The notes below the pieces were generated by a model. It was not told the origin of the DNA. It saw only the letters and a list, made by a program, of their open reading frames with translations, and did not search any database. A stretch of 64,000 nt of DNA from Pseudoscleropodium purum. Taxonomy: Eukaryota; Streptophyta; Bryopsida; Hypnales; Brachytheciaceae. This document shows positions 35,888-49,144 of the stretch, in pieces. The position numbers were made by a program, and so were the translations under genes. The stretch is from assembly GCA_963969395.1 (NCBI GenBank), contig OZ017803.1:17484001-17548000 (forward strand). Direction: 5' to 3'. The number at the start of each line of letters is the position of its first letter. The stretch's first letter is position 1.

Positions 35888-38455
35888 AGTGGCTTAGCAA
35901 TACCTCTTTACAAATAAAAATGAAGAAAAGTTTCACACAAGCTCAAAAAACTTATAAAATGCGTAAGTCAAGTCCTCATTACTCTTAAAGAATCTATACA
36001 TGCTAAGATGAAGCTACAAAGCAATTACCTCATACTCCATCACATAGGACTCAACTTAGAAAAGATGAATCTTCACACATATAGAAAGTATGGGCTTTAA
36101 GGGCTTAAAAGAGTTGTCAAAAGACATTGCCAAGACCTAAGCCAAGTCCCAAGTTTTCAAAAGTCCCCTACAAAGCCTCTTTAGCACTCCAAGCCTCCCC
36201 TCACAACCTCTCACCTTTGCATATTTGCAATCCATGTGAGTTATTCACCTCATGTGCCACACATGACAAAAGAAATTATTGGCTATATTTCCAATATCAC
36301 TAACTCTTTCATTTTCAAGACATGTTCTAAGGAAGTAAATGGGTCCCTTCTAGGATGTGCATTCATGAGAGAATCAATGGTCTTTGTGTAGATAGAAAGG
36401 TGTATAATGGATGTACTTGTAGCCTTCTTCTAGAACTTGTTTTTGATTTGCTACTTCATTTTCTTTTATATTAGCATGTGTTTTAACTTTTTGTACAAAG
36501 AGAGGCAAAGTGCAATTGAAAATGGAAGTTGTCAAGGTGGTTCAATTGTGATGAGGGGTGATTGGTTTGATTGAGAATGAAGCATTGAATTTAAGTTATT
36601 AGTGATAGTTTGTATTAGTCTACATATAACATGTAAATATTTTTTAGTAAATCTAGCATTTCTAATGTTGAGATTAATAATTGTAGATGTTTTATTGTGC
36701 AACATTCTTGTTTAAATCCTTTTTAGTTATTATTCAAGATTTGATGTTGTTCTCTATAGTTGAATATCAATAGTAGTATTTTTAGTGTTCTTGTAAAAAC
36801 TTATAATGGGTGTTTGCAAGTGTTACAGGTTTGATGAGCATCTCACAATCATTTAGATTTACCATTGCCTACTCTTGAAAACATACTTGGTTTTGAATGA
36901 TCATACTTTAACCCTAAAACATTATTGAGTATGTTTTGTGTCTATTGGATGCATGCTGAAAGGAGGACCTTAAAATGGGAATTTTTTTCATGTAATTTTT
37001 TTCTTGGAAGTTGCTTGAATGCATTTTCAATGAATAGTATTGCATAATCCTTCATTGTAGTACTATAGACTTTTCTAAAGAAGATGATTAATTCATGGAC
37101 CATCCTTGTAGTGTATTTTGATCACTTCGTGTTATTTACTCTTGATGCCAATTTAAGCCATAAAAATGATATTTTTAGAATTGGAGTTCAGTAAAAGAAA
37201 TGAATTTATCCAATATTGTTTCTAATCCAATTGGAAACTCTAAAAAATCCTTAAAATTCAATATTTGATTGAAATATGAACTTTAGACCTACACCTATAG
37301 TTTGTTGATTTTCTAATTTTAGAATGACACGGTAGCTTTGGTTTCTACCGTGATATTCAAACTATATTATATACATATGATAAACAAAAATTCAGATTTT
37401 TGGAGCATATTTTGTATTTGATATGAAATTTCTTTAGTTTCTCTTTAAAAAAATTCACAATAATTTCAAATTTTCTTACACATGAAGGACATGTAATTTC
37501 ATTTGAAAAATAAATATGAAAACTTCCATTCATATCTACTGTACAATAAATGCAAAATAACATGCAAAACAGAGTGAAGGATTTTGAAGCTAGAAGTCTT
37601 GGTTAGTGAGTGGGGGGCCATCCTTTTAGGGGGTGGGGTAACTTAATCTCTTATCACAATCACCCAGCATCAAATTGTTCATGACTGACAGAGGATAACT
37701 TAAGAGTGATTTTGTTGATTTCTTTTGGGGATCCGTGATTTTTAATATTCCCTACAACTTGCTGCCACTTGTAAGAAAGATATATATATATATAGAACCG
37801 AAGCAGTTCGTCAAACCCACGAGAATCACAAACACAATGCAATGCGGTGGAAGCATGTCCACAAAAGTTAGCATAGACACATGGGAAATCCACCATCACA
37901 AGAGCATTTTTCGGAGCTCACTATGAATTTGGAATTAGTGACAAATGTCGATCTGCGATTGGACGCTGCAACCATTACACAGCCGTAACTGATAAACTGA
38001 TAAAAAAAAATTCTGATGGAATTTTCTTAACTTGGGACTTGGACAAATGGACCGTAGTGCATTGAGTCATTCATCTTCCCTTTTTTTTTTGAGATTTGGA
38101 CCAGTGACCCCAGGGCACCGTGAACCATAACTTGAACACAAGCTCCGAGGAAAAAGTAGGCATGGAATGACGTGGGAAGTTCAATCGCAGTAGACAAGAC
38201 TAACATAGTCAGCATAATTGAAAGACCCATGCAGCAATTTCCCCCATGCAAAACCCATCTTTTTTTCTTTTTTTTTCTTTTTAAAACATGTGACCCTCCC
38301 ATCTCTTGGCCACTGTGTTGGAAGATTGAAGACATGGGAGGCCACAAATGGGATCAGCCTTCCACGTGTTTCCAACGTCGAATCACTTTTGGACACTTCA
38401 AACTGCGAGCTAGAGTCCAACAACGAAGAAGAAGATGCAAAGAGATCTTATGGCC
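35888..38455. other. No gene supported; one GC-richer patch
   Basis: 35888-37560 is AT-rich without exons. 37560-38450 is richer in GC and apparently low copy, with overlapping frames on both strands at 38027-38620 that contradict each other and match no family. A small hairpin ACGGTAG...CTACCGT lies at 37329-37351. Confidence 0.4.
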
Positions 38456-38458
38456 TAA

Positions 38459-38870
38459 TAATAAGGCCGGCGTGCTGATGAAAGTGAGAGTCCTTTTGTT
38501 TCATTTGTTTCGAAAAAAAAAGAAAAGAAAAGTAAGAGTCCTTCTAATAAGAGCATCTCTACTTTTTCATTGGAGAGAGGATCACCTATTTTGGTCTTCG
38601 GTGAGTCTCGCTTCATAGGTTCTAAGACCTACGTGGTGATGAAAGTGATAGTCATATAATTTATTTTTTTAAAGTGATGATTCTTCTAAGAGCATTTTCA
38701 CTCTTTTACTAGGAAAGGGCTTGACCTTGTTGATGGAAAGCCGAGCCTTTTTGATCTTAAGGCTTTGTGTAGTGTTGAAGTTGGTCCTTCAAAGAGCATC
38801 TCTGTTTTTTCTTTAGGAAAGGACTTGACCTAGTTTAGGGCAAGTCCAAACTTCCAGATCCCCTCCACCG
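38459..38870 (+). repeat. Three-copy imperfect tandem repeat, unit about 140 bp
   Basis: Recurring order of words: GTGATGAAAGTGA(T)AGTC, then CTTCTAA(TAA)GAGCAT, then a C/T-rich run, then TAGGAAAGGGCTTGACCT. Copies begin near 38478, 38631 and 38772. The middle and last copies share GGAAAGGrCTTGACCTwGTT. Confidence 0.5.
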
Positions 38871-40959
38871 AAGATGCATCCAAGGAAAAAAGAAAATGGC
38901 TTTTGTGAAATGAACCTTCAACCCTCTATTCTAACAAACCCTCACATCTCTTCACCGATGGCTCTTTGGATTCTAATTATCTTAACTATGTTTTTGTAAC
39001 ACTTTTTTAAATTCTTTTAATTGTAGCAACTCCCACCAATGAGAGTATAAAGTTGCTAGAGATATGGAGAAAAAGGATAGGAAATCACTTTGTTGGTAGA
39101 ACTCAGGAAGGACACAAGAGCCTACAAAAAACCATTTGGCAAGGTGGATTCTTCATGAAAAGGTGGAGATGATCTAATGTAGCTATCTTTGATACAATCC
39201 ATAAAGGTAACAATAATGAAGGACATGGTTATGAAGGATAATGTGCTTGCTAAATACAACTAGACATAGTTGTTCTAAAAGCAATAAATGGAAAATTTGG
39301 GCAAGTTCACATGAAATTGAGTGTGCATGAATCTTTTCAAGATTTTGATACTTATGAAAAACGGAGAATGTAGTTGTAGCAAAAGGTATCTCTATTGGGA
39401 GCAGTGAGTAAACCTCAGAATTCCATGGCCAACTACAACCCTTGCGCATCTACATGTACTTTCTAAGTATGCACCTACAAAAGACAATCTTGTGAAACAT
39501 ATACCCTCTTCCTTGGACTATAGTATTCTTCCAATTAGGCACCTAAATTGATCAAATAGTTGCACAACTCAAAAATAAATAGGCACACAAGCAACTTCAA
39601 ACATGTGCTCCACCCTTCTTTTTCTTTTGAAATTTGGTAAGTACATAATTAACATGATATTCTATGTAAAGGTACAAAAAATTTATGTGTTGCAAACATC
39701 TCTCTAAGACCTAAGAGGTAAAGTCTATTATGCAAAGTTTTACTTCCCCCTTCTAATTCCAAATACCAAAATCTTGCAATCAATGCAGTCAAAGTTTCCA
39801 AAAAAATTCACACATTTCTATACTAAATGAGGTAAATTTGTGCATTAAAATCAAAATCAAAATCATGTCTTATTATTCCATTTAATCCTTCAAAATTTAT
39901 AAAATTGTAGCAAAAAGTGACTATATCATTTACCTATTGTTTGAAAAACATGCATACTTTGTTCATATATGAAATGTTTTACTATTTAGCAACATAGAAC
40001 TCTAAAGATATACCTATTGCTAAATTTATGGGATCATTGGACAAAGTATCTTAAAAGATCATAAAGTTTGTACACAATATATTTTCATTTGTAGAAACTA
40101 AAAAAATTGAGAGGCGCCATTAGATTCATTGAGCAATAGAAGTGACATCATTTTTTTAGAAGTTAAGATGAATTGGTTCATTTGTGCATTCACTTAACAT
40201 ATTAGACACATGCTCTATGGTCACACTCAAATATGTTCACGATCATTTAGAATATATGATGCTATGCAAACAATTATGCTAACGGCGTCTACTTACAAAC
40301 AATTTGGGGTATAGATCAAGGTATGGGAAGCCATAGACATGGAGAGCTATAATGATGCCATGTAGATAGTTTTATAGAAAACAACATTTTTGGCTTTGAA
40401 ATACCACATTATATTGAAATACGTATAGTTATAAAAGTCTATACTATGACTTTCTTCTCTAATCATCTTTTGTAACAAAACCCAATGATGCCTCTTTTCT
40501 TCAACTTCTTCATCCCTTAGAAGTCAACAAAAACCTATTATTTCTTTATCATAACCATGTTCCATCAATTTCTTTGTCATAACATCATATGTATACAAAA
40601 TAGAGTCCTTTATACAATTGTGTAATTTTAAAGATCCCTAAATCCAAATTACCATCTAATTATTACATAATACATACTATATATACTATACTTGGCCATG
40701 TCTAAATTAAACTTTGCACCTTATCACCCATTTCCAAATGCATTTGTTGTTAGTATGATTTCAAACCACCTAGCAATGTTATGCCAAAGGACATGGGGTT
40801 GTTGTGGTGGAGATTTCATTTTTTTAATTACATGTTTTTACTTTTTTAACCTATGAATGACTTAGTAGCATTTTTTTTGCAACATAGCATTTTCAATCAT
40901 CCATTTATGAATAGAATTTTAAAAAAAATTCTTTGAAATTTTTACACAATATATAGTCA
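38871..40959. other. No gene recognised
   Basis: AT-rich with no supported coding exon. The minus frame at 39183-39449 shows no domain. Confidence 0.5.
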
Positions 40960-41400
40960 AGGAGTAAATTCAAGGTGCAAACAATTTTCATAACATTTGA
41001 CTACATGGTAAAAAAAGTTACTGTATAATATGTAGATTCTCTTGAAACTTCGGCAACTCGAGCAACTTAGAAAAAACCACATTAAAAATAAATAAAAATT
41101 GAATTGAATTTTTTTATATTTATATATATTTGAAAAGCTTAAATCACTCTATGTTGATTAGCTAGATGAAAGTAAGTTATAATGAGTTTTAGTTTGCAAG
41201 TAGTTATGGAATTCCTACTCAAAAATAAACTTTGAAGTCCTATTTTGAACTCAATTTCCAATTAAAAAAAAATAGGATGTAGATTGATTATTACAGCATT
41301 ATAACCATTGGAATTCAAAATTTTCAATCTATAACTAAATTCTCAATAATTTTGTATTTTTAATGATATTTTATTTATTTCTATTTGCTATTTTTTTCAA
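40960..41400 (-). repeat. Family A fragment, reversed
   Basis: Aligns with the middle of the reversed copy at 16289-17220: GTAGTTATGGAATTCCTACT, AAATAAACTTTGAAGTCCT, TAGGATGTAGATTGATTATT and ATAACCATTGGAATTC. Both TTAA ends are missing. Confidence 0.6.
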
Positions 41401-41894
41401 GTATGAAAATATTATGAAAAGATACAAGTTGTAGGAAGTACACATTTTTGGGTGAAAAGTTTGAAAGATGAAACTTAACCATTTGGAAAGAATTGAAAAT
41501 ACTTCTTTTAAAAAAATTCAAGCATGGCATGATCTTGCAATGGTAAAGTTTCTTACTTTGAAATTTTAGGAGGGTGTATTCTAACAAGTCAACTAAAGGA
41601 TTCTTCATTTGAATTTGTTGTGAGTAAATATAAATGAAGATTTTTTCCTTGCTTTGGATATGAGTATTTTGAAGCAATTTTAATCCTAAAAATGTACACA
41701 ATAGTCCTTTAGTAGTTAAATTAGGAGATGACTACCCTTCATCACATAAAAAGAAGAAAAAATTAAAAAAATGATGTATGTTTTGATTCTAAGAAAAACC
41801 AATTTTTTTTTTTAAATTGATAAAAAAACAAAACAAGATAGTTATTCTATGAAAGATTCATATGTAGCTTCTATCAATCAGTGAGGTTCACATT

Positions 41895-42120
41895 TTAACC
41901 CCATAAAGACAAATGGATCACTATGAAAATCATCATTTTGGGTACAATGTGAAGTATTCACTTTAAAACAAACCATGAGCACTTATTGAAGGTCAAACTT
42001 CTATGCAAAACCTTCTTTTTTTACAAATAATTCCAAGAATGAACATTTGTACTTTGGTCCTGCAAAGAAGGATTCTTAGTCATCCATCGGACACTTAGTG
42101 TTTTGCGGTGTTGTTCTAAA
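41895..42120 (+). repeat. Divergent family C-like repeat
   Basis: Begins TTAACCCCATAAAGACAA and contains TAGTCATCCATCGGACACTT, the family C hallmark. The end is unclear, near GTTGTTCTAAAG. Confidence 0.5.
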
Positions 42121-42549
42121 GTTGGAGACTTATACAAGCTTGTCCCCAAGCACATTGTTGGAAAGGCCGACCAATACCTGTAAGTCGGTCGTGGTTCATG
42201 CTAAGTTAGTTTCCCTCTGGAAGCATGAGAATTAGGACTGGTTGGTAGCAGACACCTTGTTTCTGCTATTAACTGATGTCAGTACCCTTAGAAAGGTCCA
42301 ATTTAATTTTCAATTTCTTTCTATTGTGTGCTGATGACCCCATTTTGTTTTTTTGTGTGATAATTGTTCAAAAGTGCAAAAATTAGTGTCGAGGAAGTAT
42401 TCCAAGAGATGGAGCATTCTTTCTTCCCAGTAGAAGAAAGCAGCTCATGGGGCACCATTTTATAATATGATTGCTAAATTATCAAGTGACTTTTAGAGTA
42501 CCGCAAATGGTACCAGTTTTCATACTCCAGGCCCAACCTCATGGAATTC

Positions 42550-43454
42550 TTATCCTCTAAAGTTCCTTGACTATGTTTTCACCAAAAATGCTCAAAAATT
42601 GCCATTTTTAGGACAAGTACCAAAAAAATATTTAAACATTTTTGGACACATCCAACCATAGGATCTTGTATTATGATAATTCGAAAAGATGTGGAAAAAA
42701 TTTCAGAAATTTTCACCATGTAGATTGCAAGATATTAGCATTTGAAGTGACAAAGTCTTTCCTGGGCCCTGCAAAAAATCAGGCAGCTACACTTTACAAG
42801 GTCACATTTGTATGAAAAAATGTTCAAAATAGTTGCAACTCTTTAGATTCATTCTTCAAGGAAAGTTGGCTACATGCTTGAAAATTTTTAGATCATTTGG
42901 AATTGTACAACATATAGGAAAAAAATAGTAAATAGAAAGACATTGAGAATGAATCAAAATACTAAATAGTTAATAATTTAGTTATAGTATTGAAAAATAC
43001 CAATCCCAATTGTTGTAATGTTGTAATGAACAATCTTCACTTAATATTTTTATTTTTTTCCAAAAATATTGAAAATTGAGTTCAATAAAGAACTTCAAAG
43101 TTTATTTTGGAGTAGAGAATCCATAATTGCATGCAAACTACAACACCTCATAACTTTTGATTCATTGATCAAAATGGAATGATTCAAAGCTTTATATATA
43201 TATATAATTAATTTCAAATTTTTCCTTTTTTGCAGATCTGTTCAGACTGCCTCAGTTGAAAAACAAACTACATATTAGGCCATAATTTTTTATTCATGTT
43301 TCCAAATGTCCTAAAATTTAGTGCATATGAAGGATATTCCTTGTTCACACTTTCTATTAAAATTTGGGCTAAAAATATGGAAATCTTTGCTCACATGCAC
43401 CTCCCAAAAAAAGTTATATTGCCAAAAAACTCACCTTGGTCCTTTAGGGGTCAA
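42550..43454 (+). repeat. TTAA-ended repeat, family A copy 4
   Basis: Starts TTATCCTCTAAAGTTCCTTG (worn border) and ends CCTTTAGGGGTCAA. It shares with copy 1 the first 60 bases (ACTATGTTTTC, AAAATTGCCATTTTTAGGAC), AGGCAGCTACACTTTACAAG, AACATATAGGAAAAAAATAG and the rest of the order. Confidence 0.78.
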
Positions 43455-43559
43455 GGGAGGGTAACTTCGGTTTGAAAGATTGTAGTGATTGAAGTGTATG
43501 TTGTGAATGGCTCAACTATCTAAGGTACACCTCATAGACTTAGATAGCAAATTCTATCC

Positions 43560-44480
43560 TTGATCCCTAAAATAGTGAGGCCTTTTCTTTGCCAAAAAAC
43601 ACTAAAATTGTCATTTTTATAGCAAAAAGTAAAAAAGATTTAATTGTTTTTTTTCACATCTAACCATAGGATCTTACACCTCACTAGTATTAAAAAGTGT
43701 TAAAAAAATTTCATAATTTTTCACCACACAAATTGCAAGATATTTGCGTTTAAAGTGGAAAAACAAGTTTTTCAGTACATTGCTAGACTGGATTTTTTGA
43801 CTAAACATTTTTTACTGAAATTTTTTGCACTATAGAGTTTTGAGCTTTAAATCTTTATAGTGGAAAATTGAGTTGAGAGTCTAGGGAAAAAAAAGAAATT
43901 CAAAAAAACTTAATTTTTATTCTTGAAAAAATTATTAAATAGAAGTAGGTAGGAGATAGAAGGAAAATCTAAAATATTCATATATTCTAGGTGGAATTAA
44001 AATGCACTAATTCCAATGGTGAGATTGTTCTAGCAAATAAACTAAACCATGCAGAATAAAAAAACTTGAAAAATTGCATTCAGAAATGAATCCTACAAGT
44101 TATTTTTTTCAAGAAGATGCTCTAACTACCTGAAAAACAAGAATGTCCATAACTTTCTCATAACAAATACAAATGAAATATATCAAAGCTTTTCAGATAG
44201 ACAAAAATATAATCTATGAGGAAAAATATATATTTCTTTTAAATTCAAATTGTAAAAAAAATTGCTACCGGGATTGCCCCCCGTCCCCTTGTTTGAGCTT
44301 ATTTGGTCATAACTATTGTTCCCGGGCACCAATTGTGAAAAAAATTATACTCTCATAAAGCTTGTCAGTTTTTCTATCTTCAAAAAAAGTATCAAAAAAT
44401 CATGACAAAAATTCTGACCGTAGGTACCTGCCCAAAATCCCATTTGTCCTTCGAAAGGACAATGGTCCTTTGGGGGTTAA
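43560..44480 (+). repeat. TTAA-ended repeat, family B copy 1
   Basis: Starts TTGATCCCTAAAATAG and ends GTCCTTTGGGGGTTAA. It lies 105 bp after family A copy 4, in the same orientation. It shares with A the CTAACCATAGGATCTTA block but has its own interior, with AATGGTGAGATTGTTCTAGC and TTGTCCATAACTTTCTCATA words. Confidence 0.75.
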
Positions 44481-45251
44481 TGTCTTTGTTAGGAGGTAGC
44501 CCCTATGATAAAAAAAATGGATTTGTTCCTTTTCTTGAGAAATTCTTAGATCTCCAAATAACAATAAGATAGTTATTGCAACCCCACCATACTTGGGTGG
44601 ACTATGGCAATAAGTACCCTTGTCAATGTCCACGTTTGAATTCATGACCACCTCACCGGTGGGCCAAGGCTAGAGTCACTAATTCAAGGTTGAAAGGGCC
44701 TTGCAGATTATTCAAGTAAATGAATTTACTAAAAAAATCTAATGTTTTCAAGTTATTTTATCTTCTTCAAACTAGTAATAAGTTTTAAAAATTGGTTGTC
44801 ACCGTATTCATACAACTATGAATTAGCCAATGATATTCAAACTAGAAAATCAAATTAAAGATGGACAAAATTCTAGCAACAAAGTGTTTCCTCACTTTAC
44901 AACTTTACTTGATTGCAAGTGTCGTCTAATTTGCTGCATATTCTACATAGGACAATATCTTTCTTTTTTTATGAATGTATACACCTTTTAGAAAGAATAA
45001 TATAAGCTTCATCCACATTTTGTATATTTCATTTATTTATACGGATGTAAGCAATTGCATCACTTCAACAAAGAATTATTTTTGGTACTACCCAAAATAA
45101 TTGACTCCTCCCTCTTCTCTCAAGTGAACTCCATATAAAATCAAAAAACAACTAGAACATCTTGAATTCAACTCCCTCGTGTGTTCACAACATCAACAAA
45201 GCCACACACCTCAAACAAATGAAAATCATCCACTCTTCAATATGCATAACT
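44481..45251. other. No gene recognised
   Basis: AT-rich spacer between family B copy 1 and family C copy 5. No exon or inverted-repeat element found. Confidence 0.5.
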
Positions 45252-45483
45252 TTAAAATTAAAACGTCAAAAAGGTGACGTTTGAAATCATCCCCTTTTTT
45301 TTTATTACCGTGTGAATCACTCACTAGCCTCCAAAATTACAAAAGTAGTCATTACAAGTCAAACTACTGTAAAAGATCTTCCCTTTCCAAAACAGATTTT
45401 GAAGATAAATAGTTGCAAGTTTATCCCATATAACTTGTCATCCATCGGATACGAAACATTCACCTTGTTGTTTAAGGGTTAAG
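45252..45483 (+). repeat. Family C copy 5, uninterrupted
   Basis: From about TTAAAATTAAAACGTC to GTTGTTTAAGGGTTAA. It contains CAAAATTACAAAAGTAGTCA, CAAACTACTGTAAAAGATC (the empty target site for family D) and GTCATCCATCGGATACG. Confidence 0.7.
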
Positions 45484-45616
45484 CTTACTTAGTTGACCAA
45501 CCCTCCCCAGGACACAACTGAATGTCCTTATACCAGATGTCCTTCCATGGTGAAACAAGACATGCACCTATTGGTTCAATAATCTAAGTATTTTGGGGAC
45601 TACCTTGGTCATGGAC

Positions 45617-46066
45617 TCATGGGGGCAGTGTCACTTTGTCAAAGTCATGACTGATAAAAAAAAAAAGGTACACTGCACAACTTACAGCATCAGTCATGTA
45701 AGTTCCAAGTGGCAGCCAATTCTGTGGTTGTGATACTAAAGTGAAGTGCATAAATGTACCATTGGGGGGGCTGTCATACCCAATTAAAGCCTGCGATGAA
45801 TCTTCGGCAGTGTCAACCAGGAATCTTGTAGAATCTGGACGCCTCTTTTTCTCTCTCCGTGGCAGCCAGATCATCATCATTCTTGCTCGCATCGAGCATT
45901 TAAAGTCGTACACACAACACAGTTTGTTGGATAAGTTCTGTTGAAAATGAAGTTCGTTTGGGTCACAGCAATCTAGGACAAAGACTGAATTTTTTTGGGC
46001 TTTACCGGACGTGGGAACTGGGAAAAGAAGTGCTTGTTTTGAATCATAATTGACACCAGGGTGCAA
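45617..46066 (-). other. Exon-like open frame of unknown identity
   Basis: 149-codon minus-strand frame in a GC-richer, low-copy patch (45480-46360). The stretch GYDSPPNGTFMHFTLVSQ to WLPLGTYMTDA reads like real protein and is followed at once by GTAAGT, a good splice donor. This suggests an exon, or a relic of one, rather than the whole frame. No family is recognised and no partner exon was found. Confidence 0.3.
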
Positions 46067-46362
46067 TGATTTTGAACTAGGCAGAGAAAAATAATTGCAT
46101 GGGCAGGCATGTTCACTGGCAGAAAGATGTGTGGTACGGTATCAAGGAGTGGGAACGAACTTAACAAAAGCCGGTGAACCGGAGACTATAATTACTGACC
46201 CAATTGCAGTGCTGTCCTTATGTGTATCCTAGGGATGCAGTTCAGAACGAAAATGTACATTGCAAGTACACGAGGGTGGAATTGTAATTTGGACGGGAAT
46301 AGATTGATTCACTTTAGTAGGCCATTTAGGGATTTGAAGGACACGAAGAAACTGAAGTTGGA

Positions 46363-47310
46363 TTAACCCCTAAATTCCCATTGTCCCCTCGGGTGACAAA
46401 TCAAATTTCGGGCAGGTTTCTGTTACCTCAATTTTTGGTGAATTGTTTTGAAACTTTCCTGTAAGATTAAAAAAGAAAATGATTATCTACGTGGGAATAT
46501 AATTTTTATTTCAATTGGTGCCCGGGAGCAAAAGTTATACCACAAAAAGTTTGAAACTAAACTCGGTAGGCAGTACAAAAAAAATCTCAAAAAATCAAAA
46601 TAAATTTTAATTTTTTTTTCTACTAAAATTTTTCATTTTTATCTACATGTGGAGCTTTGATTTGTTCTATTTGAACTAATAATGAGAAGATTAAAGACAA
46701 TCTTGTTTTTCGGGCAATTTTAACATCTTCTTGAAAAAATAACTTTTAAGATTCATTTTTTAATGCAATTTTTACAATTTTTTAGGGAGAATGTTGTGTT
46801 TTCTTGCTAAAACAATCTCACCATTAGGACTATAGTCTTTCAATCCCATCTCAGAGTTATTAACAATTTAGTTTTTTTTCTAATCTTGGACCTACTTCTA
46901 CTTAGCATTTTCTTGGAGGATGAAAATCAAGTTTTTTTGTTTGTTTTGTTTTGTTTTGTTTTTAAAATTTTTTTCCTAGACTATCAACTCAATTCTTTAA
47001 TATAATTTTTTTTTTAAATTCAAAGTCTATATTGCAAAAGAATTCCACAATTTGCGGTCAAAGTCATCTGAAATTGCAAGCTAGTGTTCAAAAAAACTTT
47101 CTTTTTCAACTTTGAATGCTAATATCTTTCAATTTATACAATCAAACTTCATGAAAATTTTATCACATGAGCTAAGACAAGTGAAGTACAAGATCCTACG
47201 ATTAGATTCTAAAAAGGTGATTTTTTTGTATTCTTGGGTGAACACAACAAAAATGGCAATTTTGAGTGGTTTTTGACAAAAAAAAACGGCTTTGGGAATT
47301 TAGGGGTTAA
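46363..47310 (-). repeat. TTAA-ended repeat, family B copy 2, reversed, perfect 18-bp inverted ends
   Basis: 948 bp. Left end TTAACCCCTAAATTCCCA (46363-46380) and right end TGGGAATTTAGGGGTTAA (47293-47310) are exact reverse complements. The interior is the reverse complement of family B copy 1. This best-preserved copy defines the borders of the superfamily. It has no coding capacity. Confidence 0.88.
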
Positions 47311-48415
47311 TAGTGATGTGCGATCCAAGGAAGAGTAAGGCCTCAATTTTGTAGACTTAGAGCATAGCCGTCCTTTACTTGTTAGGAGTTTGATTCTCTA
47401 CAAATATAGATGAAAAGTGTTATGGGTCCTTCGCGATATTCTCTTGAGGTTCAACCCTTGCATGTCAAAGAATGGCCCTTAAAATCATTGTTCATCCTGA
47501 GCTTAATTGTTTTATCCTTTGTTCTACTTGATGAGTGGTCACTCAACTATTCATGGATTATATTTAGTGAATTAGGATGAAGGACAAGGAAATTGAAGGC
47601 CCTTCAAAATTAGATGGAAAATTTGAGCGAGCTAAATTTGGTGAGTAAGGGGGACTATGCTATCAGGGGGTTCTAGCTTTTTACGGACATGGAAAATCGG
47701 GGATTAATTGGTTTTGGGCTTTGGAATATAAGATAATTGATTCAATATGTGACAATTTCAGATGTATCCACTTGGCTTGAGGTGGTGGGAAAAAATTTAA
47801 GATATTTCACACTTGGAAAATTATTAGAGAAAGTCATATAAATTGAAATCCCTTGACAATATGTGAATTTGTTATGGGATTTTTTTTCTTTGAAAGGACA
47901 ACAAGATATAAAAGGAAGAAGGAATACAACTTGATCTAGAACCGAAAGGAGGGGCACTAGGTTGAAAAGAGGAGAAAATTTTCACCTAGAAGAATAAATT
48001 CCACCAAAGAAAAACACCATGTTTGAGCATCAAGTATGACTTTGTTATGATTTTTAGAAGTGTGTTTTCCTTGAATTCCATAAATGCCATTAGATAGCTC
48101 CAAATCCAATTAAAAATACATCCAAAATAATTAGTTTATTTACTTGAAATGGCTACAATATTATCTTCAAAACACTACAACATTGAGGCCCTAAAGCTTT
48201 CCCTAAAGTGGACATATTTATTGATGGTTTCATGTACTAAAGGTACAAAAAAACTATTCTTGATACTAAGTCATTTTCTAAATTATCACTTGCACCCCCC
48301 CTAAAAAAATGTCACTTGTTCATTCAATAATGCCTTGTAAGCTCATTGATTAAAATATGGTGCCATAATTCACTTTTCTATTATGACTTCTCTACCATAA
48401 TAGAGCCTTTTATAG
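47311..48415. other. No gene recognised
   Basis: AT-rich, with no supported exon or RNA gene. Confidence 0.5.
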
Positions 48416-48674
48416 TAGGGTTGACACGACGTCCGGACGTTCGGGACGTCAAGACGCGGACACTATGTCCGCAACGTCCGCCTGTCCCCCGTCTGCACCA
48501 TCCGCCCGATTACGGCCGTCCGATCGACGCGCGGATTGATCTGGGCATCCGCCTCGGGCTGTCCGCCCCGCCCGTCCGCTTTCCGACGGCGGTCGGGACG
48601 CTGCGTCCGCTAGCGTCCGTGCGTCCGGAAAACGGACGCTATTTTGGGGCGGACGTTGAGATTTGTCAACCCTG
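48416..48674. mobile_element. GC-rich hAT-like MITE, copy 2
   Basis: 259 bp with ends TAGGGTTGAC...GTCAACCCTG. The interior shares CGGCCGTCCGATCGACGCGC, CTGATCTGG-like words and GGACGCTGCGTCCGCTAGCG with copy 1 but has only one copy of the 85-bp unit. Flanking octamers TTTTATAG and TTCTATAT match at 6 of 8 positions, a worn target duplication. The open frame across it is not a gene. Confidence 0.85.
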
Positions 48675-49144
48675 TTCTATATAGTCACATGATATAAATA
48701 GGGTCATTTATTTTACAACATAAGTTTGTAATCATAAGGTTCATAAATTTGTAGGATTCATGAGTCATGACTTTTATGGAGGTTCAATGAAAAAAATACA
48801 AAGAAGTGGAATTTAGCTCCATAAGGACCCAAAGCTAAAGAATGGCTTGTGATAGGTCAAATAATTTTTGGTTTAAGTAAATAAGTTGGATGGATTTGAT
48901 CAAATTTATTTTGTACAATTTTATTGGCTTTGTCCTCTATCACTAGTAGATAAGCAGTCTTAGGTCAAATAGCTACAATATTGAAGTTTTGTGTTCCAAG
49001 ACTATATTTTTTTAATGCAAGATAGGAATTGTTGAAAAAATACAATTGATGAATTCTATATAATCCTTCAAATACTTTTAGGTTGTTGTGTTATTATAGG
49101 GTTAACTACACTAAATAGTGAAATTAAGTTGCTTGAATAATTAA

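Noticed and set aside
38027..38618. Frames of 80-148 residues on both strands
   Set aside because: They overlap on opposite strands, include homopolymer-encoded Phe/Lys runs and match no family.
48346..48684. 112-residue frame
   Set aside because: It lies almost entirely on the GC-rich hAT-like MITE, so it is open by composition.
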